A program made the translations under genes and the position numbers. Positions 26,041 through 34,732 of a DNA stretch of 64,000 nucleotides are shown here, one piece after another. This stretch comes from SB15 sp964639245 (GTDB lineage Bacteria > Chloroflexota > Anaerolineae > Aggregatilineales > J027), in assembly GCA_964639245.1 (NCBI GenBank), contig CAZXCU010000003.1, positions 62,001 to 126,000 of the forward strand, read 5' to 3'. The number at the start of each line of letters is the position of its first letter. The stretch's first letter is position 1. The notes below the pieces were generated by a model. It saw only the letters and a list, made by a program, of their open reading frames with translations, was not told the origin of the DNA and did no database searches.

Positions 26041-26832
26041 ATGAGTATCAACATTCAAGCCGATGACATCCGTACCTCTGTCAGCGAATATTATGCGGGG
26101 CGCATCACCGCCGAGAATAGCTGCTGTGCGCCGGCGGCGAGTGATGCAAGTTGCTGTGGAGAAGGCGATGTCGCTTGTGGAACGCAGTTGTATAACACCG
26201 AACTCATCCAAACCCTGCCGATGGATATTAGCGGGCTGTCGATGGGCTGTGGCGACCCGGTGACGATTGCCAGCTTGAACGAAGGCGAAACCGTGGTGGA
26301 TCTGGGCAGCGGCGCGGGCATGGATTGTTTTCTGGCAGCGCGGCAGGTGGGCAAAAATGGACAGGTGATTGGCGTGGATATGACCGATGCTATGCTGGAC
26401 AAAGCCAACGCCAACCGTGTCAAAATGGGCTTTGAAAATGTTGAGTTCCGCAAAGGCTATATTGAATCGATGCCGATTGACGACGATACCGCCGATGTTA
26501 TCATGTCCAACTGCGTGATTAACCTCTCGCCCCAGAAAGCCTCTGTGTTTAGCGAGATTGTGCGCGTTCTGAAACCGGGTGGGCGGGTCGCTATCAGCGA
26601 TATTGTCACCGAAGGCGAATTTAGCGAAGCGCTGCGAAACGACACCGAACAGTGGTCGGCCTGTGTAACGGGCGCGATTGATGCCCGCGAATACACCGCG
26701 CTGATGGAACAAGCCGGTCTGGTGGATGTTCAGGTGGTGGATAAAGTGGACACCGAAGAAGCCATCCTTGCCCGTCGTGACGGGATGCCGCGTATTTTTA
26801 GCGCCCGCATTACGGGCAAAAAACCGGTGTAA
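26041..26832 (+). CDS. arsM: Arsenite S-adenosylmethionine methyltransferase
   Basis: About 263 aa. ArsM methylates As(III), giving volatile or less toxic species. Paired cysteines lie at 28-29 and 38-39 (SCCAP, SCCGE). The SAM site VVDLGSGAGMDCFLAARQVG is clear, as are the family motifs LSMGCGDPV, GVDMTDAML, SNCVINLSPQKASVF and RVLKPGGRVAISD, with CVTGA late. The ATG at 26041 has AGGAG upstream. The frame opens earlier, at 25978, without a ribosome site. It is third in the arsR cluster. Confidence 0.93.
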   Translation: MSINIQADDIRTSVSEYYAGRITAENSCCAPAASDASCCGEGDVACGTQLYNTELIQTLPMDISGLSMGCGDPVTIASLNEGETVVDLGSGAGMDCFLAARQVGKNGQVIGVDMTDAMLDKANANRVKMGFENVEFRKGYIESMPIDDDTADVIMSNCVINLSPQKASVFSEIVRVLKPGGRVAISDIVTEGEFSEALRNDTEQWSACVTGAIDAREYTALMEQAGLVDVQVVDKVDTEEAILARRDGMPRIFSARITGKKPV

Positions 26833-26928
26833 GCCATCGTTTGAAAAAACCCCCCATCCCCAACCCTTCCCCGTGCGACAAGGGAAGGGGGGATGTTTCC
26901 CTCCTTGCCATGCGGGGAGGGGTATACA

Positions 26929-27070
26929 TATAGTAACCTTCGGAAAATATTTGTAAAAACACGGACGCGATATATCACGTCCCTACGGGAAATCCACCCT
27001 AGCAAATTCGTAGGGACGGCATAGATGCCGTCCGACAAATTCTAAAACCTAACCGAAGGTTATTATATAA
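26929..27070. mobile_element. MITE-like palindromic element, type 2
   Basis: The ends are inverted repeats, tagtaaccttcgg on the left and ccgaaggttatta on the right. Inside are two palindromes (ggacgcgatatatcacgtcc and ggacggcatagatgccgtcc) around a gtaggga motif. The core resembles the elements at 34554 and 49234, but the terminal repeats are different. There is no ORF inside. Upstream, 26860-26925 holds a CCTTCCC/GGGAAGG hairpin after arsM. Confidence 0.65.
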
Positions 27071-27090
27071 AAGTTAATTTGATTTTGTAG

Positions 27091-28092
27091 TTAAAAACAT
27101 GGGCTGGCATACTCGCCAATAAACCAACCGCCCGCTTCTGCCGAATAGAACCATGCTTCATCATTGATTCGGGTGCTGTCGGTGACTTGGACACACGCAT
27201 TGTCTCCCAATGTGCCGATGATGGCGGCCTGTGTGCCTGCCGCGCTGCGAATATTCACCTGACTGGCGGGACTGACCGCTAACGGAAACGTCAACAGGGC
27301 ATCGCTGTAAAGGGTGTTGTTGAAGTACCAGCCGCGCAACCCTGTTCCGACAACTTCTAACAGTGTCCAATACTGGTTGTTATCGCCATTGACTTCGTAC
27401 ACCTGCAAAATATTGACCCGTGTGCCATTCCGCAAATAGGCAATAATTTCGGACTCTTGCGAGTCGGTGGCGTGGAGTTCAAGCGGGTTGTAACCCCAGA
27501 TGGTTGCGGCAAGCGGCGTGGCGGGGGTGGCTTCGGCTAGCACAGGCACAAGTTCCCCGCAGACTTCCTCAAACCGCATAAAATTCGTATCACCTTTCCA
27601 AAACGAGGAAATTCCTTTGACCCAGCCCTGCACACCCGTGGCAAAATTCCGCACAAAATACCAGAGTCCGCCGTTACCGTAAATTTTCTCGCGTCCCAAG
27701 ACTTCAAGCTGTTCGCCTTGTGTAAATTCCGCAATTTTGGCGGCATGTGTCCATGGTTCGGCGCGGACGTTCAAAATTTCCGCCGTGACGGTGGTATACA
27801 TGGGCAGATAGACCAAGTAATCTGCAAAAACCCAGCCCTCTAAGCCTGTCCCGTCCACCCGCGCATACGTCCACGGATACCCCCGATAATCGTCACGGTC
27901 TTTTTCGAGGACGGTCAGATAAGTTCCCGGTGCAATCATACCAAGCGAGTCGGAATCAATATCCGGTTCGGCACGGACATTCATTTCCCGATGGTGACAC
28001 ACCACCGCCCGCGTCTGGGCAACCGGGGGTTCTTGGGCGTGGGCAACCGGAATCAAGGTGAGCATAAAAACAAGGATAAGGAGAAGTTTCAC
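27091..28092 (-). CDS. Exported SH3-domain protein
   Basis: 333 aa with a signal peptide (LLLILVFMLTLIPVAHAQ, cut near residue 20). At least two bacterial SH3 repeats are visible: NVRAEPDIDSDSLG, then LNVRAEPWTHAAKIAEF with GWVKG, and a last one NIRSAAGTQAAIIGTL near 290. Such modules bind cell-wall or other extracellular ligands. Cysteines near residues 32, 178 and at the end could form disulfides. No catalytic domain is seen. It is alone on its strand. Confidence 0.85.
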   Translation of the reverse strand: MKLLLILVFMLTLIPVAHAQEPPVAQTRAVVCHHREMNVRAEPDIDSDSLGMIAPGTYLTVLEKDRDDYRGYPWTYARVDGTGLEGWVFADYLVYLPMYTTVTAEILNVRAEPWTHAAKIAEFTQGEQLEVLGREKIYGNGGLWYFVRNFATGVQGWVKGISSFWKGDTNFMRFEEVCGELVPVLAEATPATPLAATIWGYNPLELHATDSQESEIIAYLRNGTRVNILQVYEVNGDNNQYWTLLEVVGTGLRGWYFNNTLYSDALLTFPLAVSPASQVNIRSAAGTQAAIIGTLGDNACVQVTDSTRINDEAWFYSAEAGGWFIGEYASPCF

Positions 28093-28310
28093 GGTGTATA
28101 TTCCTTTTATTTTCAGTGTAGGGAAGGAAGGTGAAATTTTCAGGATGATTGGCGGGTGTTGAACTTATATTTTTCTGACAGTTACCTGATGTTAGAAAAA
28201 TGCACAAAACCGGAGTTTCACGCTTGTGGAATGGCAACAAATTTCAATCGTTTGCCCAAAAGTTGTCCTACAATGAATCCAATCGCATCCGTGAAAATAG
28301 GGAAAGTGCC

Positions 28311-28769
28311 ATGAAAACCGCCATCGTTCGTATCCGCCCCGCAACCGAAGCAGAGGCCAATTATGTGCGTTTTCGCCTTAAAGTCGTCGGTATGATGTGG
28401 CAAGATGTGAATCCGGTACGTTCGATGTTCTGGGTTGCCGAAGATGGGCGGGATATTATCGGGTTTGCGCGGTTGGAGTTTGGCTTGCAGGGTGCATTGT
28501 TGGGGTCGCTCTATGTTGAACCGGAATATCGCTCAAGCGGTTTGGGTCGGGCGATTGTCAAACGGTTGGAAACAGAAGCCTACAAACGGGGCAGACAGCA
28601 ATTGCATGTTTTTAGCACCGAAAAGGGCGAATTTTTCAAATCGTTGGGGTTTGAAGAAGTTCCGGTCAAACACACCGTTTCGTTGATCGGAGACACGCCA
28701 CAGGTGGAATGGTATTTGCGTCACCCGGATTTACTGGCGAATGAAGTGACGTATACGAAAATGCTTTAA
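28311..28769 (+). CDS. GNAT-family N-acetyltransferase
   Basis: About 152 aa. The acetyl-CoA loop is visible in GSLYVEPEYRSSGLGRAIVKR, cut here to its core RSSGLG. A FFKSLGFEEV strand follows, typical of the C-terminal part. The substrate is unknown. I chose the ATG at 28311, where the family begins; the frame opens at 28200. The stop overlaps the converging HicB gene by four bases. Confidence 0.85.
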   Translation: MKTAIVRIRPATEAEANYVRFRLKVVGMMWQDVNPVRSMFWVAEDGRDIIGFARLEFGLQGALLGSLYVEPEYRSSGLGRAIVKRLETEAYKRGRQQLHVFSTEKGEFFKSLGFEEVPVKHTVSLIGDTPQVEWYLRHPDLLANEVTYTKML

Positions 28770-29017
28770 CCCCCATAAGGCAGGTGGGTTGCCTGCCTTA
28801 TTCCTACATCCAGTACAACCACCTGTGCAAATGTTTCTTCTGGAATAGGCAATCCACGCGCAATTAAGGACTCAATATAAAGTTCAATCGCTTCCTTGAT
28901 ATTGGCAAGGGTTTCTTCAACGGTTTCGCCTTGACTAAAACAACCGGGCCAACTGGGACATTCTGCCCAATAGCCAGTTTCATCTTCGTCTGCTTGATGA
29001 ATAATGACCTGTCTCAT
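28766..29017 (-). CDS. HicB-like antitoxin-family protein
   Basis: 83 aa. The N-terminal part has the HicB partial RNase H-like pattern: VIIHQADEDETGYWAECPSW, PGCFSQGETVEETLANIKEA, then IELYIESL. HicB proteins usually pair with HicA mRNA toxins. No hicA-like frame is seen on either side, and a C-terminal DNA-binding part is missing. It follows the response regulator by six bases and may be in its transcript. Confidence 0.8.
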   Translation of the reverse strand: MRQVIIHQADEDETGYWAECPSWPGCFSQGETVEETLANIKEAIELYIESLIARGLPIPEETFAQVVVLDVGIRQATHLPYGG

Positions 29018-29023
29018 ATTTTG

Positions 29024-29656
29024 CTATCCCTGATGTTTAAAATACCATGCGGCGGCTTCGGTACGGTTCGACACCCCCAATTTACTAAAAATATTCTTGA
29101 GATGAAAGCGCACTGTATTTTCACTCACGTTCATGGCGTGGGCGATTTCGGGGTTGGTTTTACCCTGTGCCATCAGCGCCAAGACTTCCCGTTCGCGTGC
29201 CGAAAGCGAAGTCTCCTGTTCCGATTTTTGATTCATGAGCCAGCGCTGCGCCGCACGCGGAAACACCAAACGTCCCTGCGCGACCTGCCGGATCGCTTCA
29301 ATGGTTTGTTTGGGGGATTCGGTTTTGAGGACGAACCCCTCTGCCGAAAGCCCTAGCGCGGTTTGGATACTTTCCCCATCGGCAAAGGCGGTCAAAATCA
29401 AGACTTTTACGTTGTCGTTGCGCTGGCGAATTTCGGCAAGCGCACTTAACCCGCCGTTGGGTTGTTCGCGGAAGGGCATTTGCAAATCCATCACCACCAC
29501 GTCAACAGTATGTTCGGTGAGCAGGGTCAGCAGTTCATCGCCGTTGCTGGCAACCGCCACCACCTCAATATCTTCCAATTGGTTGAGCATCCCGCGCAAC
29601 CCTTCAATTACAAGGGCATGGTCATCGGCTAGGATGGTACGGATTTTTTCGGGCAT
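29024..29656 (-). CDS. NarL/LuxR-family response regulator
   Basis: 210 aa. The receiver domain has DD at residues 11-12, the phosphoacceptor Asp57 (VVMDLQMP) and Lys near 110 (VLKTESP). The C-terminal GerE helix-turn-helix reads LSAREREVLALMAQGKTNPE, then VRFHLKNIFSKLGVSNRTEA. It is encoded with the histidine kinase directly upstream and overlaps it by 28 bases. A phosphorylation-controlled transcription factor is expected; its targets are unknown. Confidence 0.93.
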   Translation of the reverse strand: MPEKIRTILADDHALVIEGLRGMLNQLEDIEVVAVASNGDELLTLLTEHTVDVVVMDLQMPFREQPNGGLSALAEIRQRNDNVKVLILTAFADGESIQTALGLSAEGFVLKTESPKQTIEAIRQVAQGRLVFPRAAQRWLMNQKSEQETSLSAREREVLALMAQGKTNPEIAHAMNVSENTVRFHLKNIFSKLGVSNRTEAAAWYFKHQG

Positions 29657-30309
29657 GGCACTTTCACCGTAATGGTTGTTCCCTGATGGGGACGGCTTTC
29701 GAGCGTAAATTCGCCGTTGACCAAGCGGGCGCGTTCTTTCATCCCGCGTAGGCCAATATGATTTTCATGTTCGGGGCTGCCCGCAAAACCGCGCCCATCA
29801 TCGGCAACTTGCAGGCAGACGAGGCACATTTCCGACGGCGCATCCGCCACCCACACCTTGACCCATTGATTTTTTGCGCCGGAATGTCGAAAGGTGTTGG
29901 AGAGCGCTTCTTGCAAAATGCGGTACAGCACGATTTTGACCGGAAGCGGAATGTCCTCCGGGAGTGTGTCCATTTTTAGGTCGGTGGTGATGTCCGAAAG
30001 TTCCTCATGCTGGATAACCAGACTTTCAATAATTGAGGAAAGGGCGCGTTTTTCAAATTCGGGCGAACGAAATGTACCTAAAAAACTGCGAATTTCCGTC
30101 AGGGATGATTCAATCAGGGTTGAGATTTTGTTCAGGTTAGCAAGCAAACTCCGTCCGGTGGGGTTATAACGCAAAATGGCATCCTGCGTTTGTTCCAGCA
30201 CCACCAGCGCGGCAAACAAATTTTGCACCGGCCCATCATGCACATCCAGCACAATGCGGTTGAGTTCTTCTTCGGTAAAAGCCAGCGCTCTGGCGAGGTC
30301 ATCCTGCAT
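29629..30309 (-). CDS. Cytoplasmic histidine kinase (HisKA_3 type)
   Basis: 226 aa. The phosphoacceptor His is in LDVHDGPVQN at residue 24. The HATPase part has LQEALSNTFRHSGA, then VADDGRGF and IGLRGMKERARLV. No sensor or membrane segment is present, so it may respond to a cytoplasmic partner. It is partnered with the NarL-type regulator downstream by overlapping frames. The short N terminus is unusual for a full sensor kinase. Confidence 0.9.
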   Translation of the reverse strand: MQDDLARALAFTEEELNRIVLDVHDGPVQNLFAALVVLEQTQDAILRYNPTGRSLLANLNKISTLIESSLTEIRSFLGTFRSPEFEKRALSSIIESLVIQHEELSDITTDLKMDTLPEDIPLPVKIVLYRILQEALSNTFRHSGAKNQWVKVWVADAPSEMCLVCLQVADDGRGFAGSPEHENHIGLRGMKERARLVNGEFTLESRPHQGTTITVKVPCPKKSVPS

Positions 30310-30450
30310 AATTAAATCGGCATTTGATTAGCGGATGAAGATACCGCGTTGGGGTGTTCAGTGTCAAGCAATTGGCGAAGTGAGGCAGGCAAGGGGACTA
30401 TTTTGAGGGAAAATCTACGACTGTTTACAGCCGTAGACAAGAAGATGAAT

Positions 30451-30993
30451 TTATTCCCACGTTACATGCAGAATGGTCGATTGCCCGCCCTGACTCATCC
30501 GCATGTGATTTTCATCATAACGAACAATGATGGGCGTGCCTTCTGGCGAAAAACGCCGCGCATAGCCATACATCACCCCGTACATGATGTCATCGGGATA
30601 GGGCGTGTCCATGATGATTTTGAGATGGGTGGGGGATACCGATTCGACTTGTACCGAGCCTGCGTTGCCCCCGCGATGGCGCATTTTGTAGATTTTGCCG
30701 TACTGCTGCAAAATTTGTTCGACGGAGAAATGTTCCATTTCGGGGGGAATATACGCCAATTGCGCTGCCGCCATGCCAATACTCACAAAATTAAAAGTTG
30801 AGCCTGTGGCGGCGGAAATGTCACGCAGCACGTTGAGAACCGATTGCAACGGATACCATGCTTCAGGGTCTACCTGACTCAGGCGGTGTCTGGCAACAAT
30901 CGTTTCGATATTCCGGTAATTGATGTTGGTGATGAGCGATAAAACGGTTTGGCCTGTTAATTCAATGTCCGGGTCACAGATAAATTGGTGCAT
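30451..30993 (-). CDS. Unrecognised cytoplasmic protein (DUF2378-like?)
   Basis: About 180 aa starting at ATG 30993, with GAGAG upstream. There is no signal or membrane segment. The layout, an N-terminal helical part (VLSLITNINYRNIETIVARH) followed by a beta-rich C terminus (KIIMDTPYPDDIMYGVMYGY), recalls the DUF2378/haem-NO-like family of proteins with a four-vinyl-reductase fold. That is a weak impression. It lies upstream of the two-component pair, 141 bases away. Confidence 0.5.
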   Translation of the reverse strand: MHQFICDPDIELTGQTVLSLITNINYRNIETIVARHRLSQVDPEAWYPLQSVLNVLRDISAATGSTFNFVSIGMAAAQLAYIPPEMEHFSVEQILQQYGKIYKMRHRGGNAGSVQVESVSPTHLKIIMDTPYPDDIMYGVMYGYARRFSPEGTPIIVRYDENHMRMSQGGQSTILHVTWE

Positions 30994-31113
30994 GATTGTT
31001 TCTCTCACCCAATAAACTATTTTAAAAATAAGTCATTTTGAGCGTATTGAAATCCACCGAAGGGAGAGGGTTTAAACTAGCCACCTGGCTAGGCCACTTG
31101 GCTTATTCAATAA

Positions 31114-31146
31114 AAAAGCGGTAGCACTTGTTGCACTACCGCTTTT
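31114..31146 (-). terminator. Strong hairpin after the multihaem cytochrome gene
   Basis: aaaagcggtag (31114-31124) pairs perfectly with ctaccgctttt (31136-31146) around an 11-nt loop. T-rich sequence follows on either strand. It lies 18 bases after the cytochrome stop codon. Confidence 0.85.
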
Positions 31147-31164
31147 GTTTTCTAACAGGGCTGC

Positions 31165-33351
31165 TTAATCTTCTTCAACGGGCGGACGGGTGAAGGTGGC
31201 TACCGCATCGGGGCCGCCTACGCCTGCCAAGCTGTCGTAAAGAATTTGCAGGATGTAATCGGAATTGTGGGCAAATGCGCCGGGATCTTTGGCAACGAAT
31301 TGATAGTTATAGGCCGCACGCAGCAGGGTCGGTGTCCATGTGGCATAGCGATTGTCGCCATTAACCTCATCTTCATCGGCGGTGCCGTTGCCGTTGGTGT
31401 CAATGAACCAGTACGGGTGGCTGTGCGATTCATACACGATGCCAGTACCGACCATGTTGGTCGCATAGGCTTGAATGGCGGGCAGCAATGCGCCATGCAG
31501 CGCTTCAATTTCTGCCGCAATCGGTTCTTCGTCGTCACCGTCACCATCGTAGTCAATCGCGTCTTCGTCTTCGCCTTCCATGCGAATCAGGCGCAGGTCT
31601 TCGGAAGATTCGACATCTTCATGGCATTCGGTACAAACGCTGGCTTGCACTTCCAGCGAGTGCTGGTCGTGGCAGTCGTTACAAGCGTTGATGGGGCTTT
31701 CGTGTTCAAAGAAGCCGTTGTAGGTTTGATCTGCATATTCATATGCACCCTTGGCTTCTGTCCCGAACAGTGATGCACCCGCCGCAAAGTAGTGAATATT
31801 ACGGAAGGTCAGTTTGTCGGAAACTTCGTCGTCGCCCAATTCGCCAATGGCACGGTTAACGCTGACGGTGGACTCACGCCCTTGATGGCAGCTCAAGCAG
31901 AGGTGATTTTCCTTGCCGGAATTGAAGGAGACTTTTGCCCCACTGGGGAAGGTGACTTCTTCAATTTCGTAGAGGGTAAATTCGCCATTGCTGACCCCGT
32001 TATGGCAGGTCGAGCAGGCCAACGAGTCGGAGGGTTCTACAGCAATCGTGGCATTGTTGTGCAAGAAGGTCGGCAGGCCAGAGGCACTGTGACATTTGGC
32101 GCAAGAACCGGGAACTTCGCCGTCTTCATCCCAGTGACGGAAGGCCTCTTCGGTGGAATTGAAGTGACCAGGGTCATCCCGATGCAGCGCGGCGGTGCCG
32201 TCTGTTTGGGCGAGTTGGGTGTAGAGATTTTCAATCGAATCGAAGAGCAATTCGATATGATATTTGGCGTTGTGGACGTAGTTACCGGGATCTTTCTGCG
32301 AGACCTGATAGTTATAGGTCGCTTGGAGCAGCGCCGGGGTAAACGACTTGTAGGCATTCGGGAAGACGGCTTCGTCTTCTTCGACTGTGCCATTGGCGTT
32401 GGTGTCCACAAAGAAATAGGGATAGGCATGGGTATCGTAAATAATGGGTGTGCCGACAACATCTGCCGCGTACATTTGGATGGTGGCATACAGAATTTCT
32501 TGCAAGGTCGCAATTTCGCCCGCAATGCCTTCTTCCATATCGCCATCACCGTCGTAATCGTTCATCGAACCCGCCATACGGATATTCTTAATATCTTCAA
32601 GGGTTTCGACTCCCTCGTGGCAGGTCGCGCAGGTGTTCACACGCACTTCGAGCGAGTGCGGGCTGTGGCAGTCCACGCAGGTATCGATACCTTCGACATG
32701 GCGGAAACGCATCTGATAGCCATTACCTGCATATTCATAACCTCCATGCGCTTCTGACCCATAGAGCGAGGCCGCCGCCGCATAGTAATGAATATTGATG
32801 AAGCCCAACTCTTCGCTGACCGTGTTGGGTTGGTCGGTCAGGCCAAGTTCCTCAATCGCGGCGTTGACGCTGTTGACGGAGGCACGTCCCTGATGGCAGA
32901 CCATACAACGGCCTGCTTCGCCGATGTTGGTGATTTCCGCGCCGGAGGGGAATGAGACTGAAGTCAAATTCGCGGCGGTACGATTGTGGCACGCATCGCA
33001 ATTGACGACGGAACCAATCGGGGCGGGTGCATTCACCACGCCAGCTTCTGAACCATCTTCACCAAGAAAATCCAGATAACCGGGGGTGGAGTGACAGGTG
33101 GCGCAGCTTTCCGGGACGGCACCATCGGCGTTCCAATGGACGAAGGCTTCCGCTTCGACATCGGCGTGAGGCGAATTGACCCATGCTTCATACAGGCCAG
33201 CCAAAAAGGTCGGGGGTTCGCCAAGCGGGTCGGTAATCGGTTCGGGGGTTGGCGCGGGTGTTCCGGTAGGATCTTGCGCGGCTACCCCGAAGGCCAGACT
33301 CAAGCTGAGGAGCAAGAATCCGACAACGATTAACATATGATACGGTTTCAT
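31165..33351 (-). CDS. Exported decahaem cytochrome c, 5+5 duplicated
   Basis: 728 aa. The signal peptide is at 1-26 (VVGFLLLSLSLAFGVAAQ). Ten CXXCH motifs are visible in two sets of five: CATCH, CDACH, CMVCH, CVDCH, CATCH, and CAKCH, CSTCH, CLSCH, CNDCH, CTECH. The two halves of about 330 residues match each other, so a pentahaem unit was duplicated. Each half also has acidic Ca-type loops (DYDGDGDMEE, DTNANGTVEEDE; DYDGDGDDEE, DTNGNGTADEDE). It is soluble or surface-attached. An electron-transfer role is likely; the partner is not seen. Confidence 0.92.
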   Translation of the reverse strand: MKPYHMLIVVGFLLLSLSLAFGVAAQDPTGTPAPTPEPITDPLGEPPTFLAGLYEAWVNSPHADVEAEAFVHWNADGAVPESCATCHSTPGYLDFLGEDGSEAGVVNAPAPIGSVVNCDACHNRTAANLTSVSFPSGAEITNIGEAGRCMVCHQGRASVNSVNAAIEELGLTDQPNTVSEELGFINIHYYAAAASLYGSEAHGGYEYAGNGYQMRFRHVEGIDTCVDCHSPHSLEVRVNTCATCHEGVETLEDIKNIRMAGSMNDYDGDGDMEEGIAGEIATLQEILYATIQMYAADVVGTPIIYDTHAYPYFFVDTNANGTVEEDEAVFPNAYKSFTPALLQATYNYQVSQKDPGNYVHNAKYHIELLFDSIENLYTQLAQTDGTAALHRDDPGHFNSTEEAFRHWDEDGEVPGSCAKCHSASGLPTFLHNNATIAVEPSDSLACSTCHNGVSNGEFTLYEIEEVTFPSGAKVSFNSGKENHLCLSCHQGRESTVSVNRAIGELGDDEVSDKLTFRNIHYFAAGASLFGTEAKGAYEYADQTYNGFFEHESPINACNDCHDQHSLEVQASVCTECHEDVESSEDLRLIRMEGEDEDAIDYDGDGDDEEPIAAEIEALHGALLPAIQAYATNMVGTGIVYESHSHPYWFIDTNGNGTADEDEVNGDNRYATWTPTLLRAAYNYQFVAKDPGAFAHNSDYILQILYDSLAGVGGPDAVATFTRPPVEED

Positions 33352-33727
33352 TGAGAATAAATTCCTTTCCCTTACTAAGTAACCTCGGTGGAAAATATTT
33401 TTATATTTGCACCTCCGTCGCGTTGTTCATGAGGTCTCTCCCTTAGGGACACAAACGTCCTACCTACTAGAATAGCGACAAAGAGTAGAGGAACTTAAGG
33501 AACAATGTAACCTGTTTTCATGCAATTTGCGAGTCTTTTTAAGGGATAAAACTAGAACTCTGTAGGTATGATGGATAATATCTCATCAAATCTATCTAAA
33601 TATGACTATTTCTCCATAAAGAATCTACTAAAGGTTAAACAAAAGAAATTTTGACTTTTGCCCTGTTTATCACCTCTAAAACTCATTATCATGACACGCC
33701 CGTTTTTCAAAAATGGAGATGTGATTC
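33352..33727. other. Noncoding interval upstream of the cytochrome
   Basis: 375 bases without a supportable gene. The part at 33377-33405 (agtaacctcggtggaaaat) resembles the left end of the element at 26929, and a tagggac-type motif lies near 33445, so a decayed MITE copy is possible. The cytochrome promoter should lie here. No clear -35/-10 was chosen. Confidence 0.5.
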
Positions 33728-34522
33728 ATGGATACTGAACAGCTCAACGCCGCTGCCCATGCCGCATGGGAACAAAAAGCCGAGTTCTGGGATTCGATGA
33801 TGGGTGAGGAAGGCAACCTGTTTAATTTAAAATTGGTTGCGCCTGCGGCTGAAAAATTGCTTAACTTGCAGGCCGGAGAAACAATTCTGGATGTGGCCTG
33901 TGGAAATGGGATTTTTGCCCGTCGTTTGGTGCAACTTGGCGCGAACGTGACCGCCATCGATTTTAGCGCCAATATGATTGAACTTGCCCGCGCCCGTGAA
34001 CACGCCGACAAAATCCGCTATGGTGTGGTGGATGCGATGGATGAAGCGGCCTTGCTTGCCTTAGGCAAAGGGACATTTGACGCGGTGGGGTGCAACATGG
34101 CGCTCATGGACATTGCCGACATTCGCCCCTTGATGCGAGCCGCCCACCAACTTTTAAAAACGGACAACGGACGATTCGTGTTTACCCTGATGCACCCGTG
34201 TTTTAACTTTAACGAAAGCCGTTTTCTGGTGGAAGAAGAAGACCGAAACGGCGAATTGGTGGATACTTACGCGCTCAAAATCACCAATTATTTGCATACG
34301 CAACCGCAGCAAGGGGCAGGTTCACCGGGCGAACCCAATCCCCATTATTATTTTCACCGTCCCCTGCATGTCCTGTTGAATACAGCATTTGCGGCGGGGT
34401 GGGTGATGGATGGCATTGAAGAACCGGAAATTGAAGCGGGGCTACCCACGAAACGCCTGCTCTCATGGTTCAAATTTACGCACTTCCCGCCGATCCTCGC
34501 TGTCAGACTCCGCCCAAGATAA
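33728..34522 (+). CDS. Class I SAM-dependent methyltransferase
   Basis: 264 aa. The SAM-binding motif is ILDVACGNGIFARRLVQLG, followed by TAIDFSANMIELAR and FDAVGCNMALMDI. A conserved downstream part has FTLMHPCFN and the aromatic HYYFHRPLHV. This is the UbiE/methyltransf_25 kind of fold, with an unknown acceptor. A short AGATGTG leader precedes the ATG. It has no nearby pathway genes that would suggest its substrate. Confidence 0.88.
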   Translation: MDTEQLNAAAHAAWEQKAEFWDSMMGEEGNLFNLKLVAPAAEKLLNLQAGETILDVACGNGIFARRLVQLGANVTAIDFSANMIELARAREHADKIRYGVVDAMDEAALLALGKGTFDAVGCNMALMDIADIRPLMRAAHQLLKTDNGRFVFTLMHPCFNFNESRFLVEEEDRNGELVDTYALKITNYLHTQPQQGAGSPGEPNPHYYFHRPLHVLLNTAFAAGWVMDGIEEPEIEAGLPTKRLLSWFKFTHFPPILAVRLRPR

Positions 34523-34553
34523 TCAGCTTCAGAGCGTACCTTAGTTTTACTGA

Positions 34554-34691
34554 TTATGGACAAAGCAACTAGAATTTAAATGAATCCAACTTTTGCGGAC
34601 GGGATATATCCCGTCCCTACCGGATATTTCTCGTAGGGACAGCATACATGCTGTCCGTGATCATTTGGTTTTTAATTGATTTGTCTATTAG
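34554..34691. mobile_element. MITE-like palindromic element, type 1 copy A
   Basis: 138 bp, close in sequence to the copy at 49234-49372. The ends are inverted repeats (ttatggacaaagcaa on the left, ttgatttgtctatta on the right). Two palindromes lie inside, ggacgggatatatcccgtcc and gggacagcatacatgctgtcc. There is no ORF. The strand of the parent transposase cannot be told. Confidence 0.8.
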
Positions 34692-34732
34692 GTGCGCTTA
34701 ACTATTTTTATTTTATAGTAAAAAATTTATTG

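Noticed and set aside
25999..26712. 237-aa minus-strand ORF opposite arsM
   Set aside because: It follows the antisense of a conserved methyltransferase and has no start site support.
31792..32757. 321-aa plus-strand ORF opposite the cytochrome
   Set aside because: The opposite strand encodes ten CXXCH motifs and a signal peptide; this frame is a shadow.
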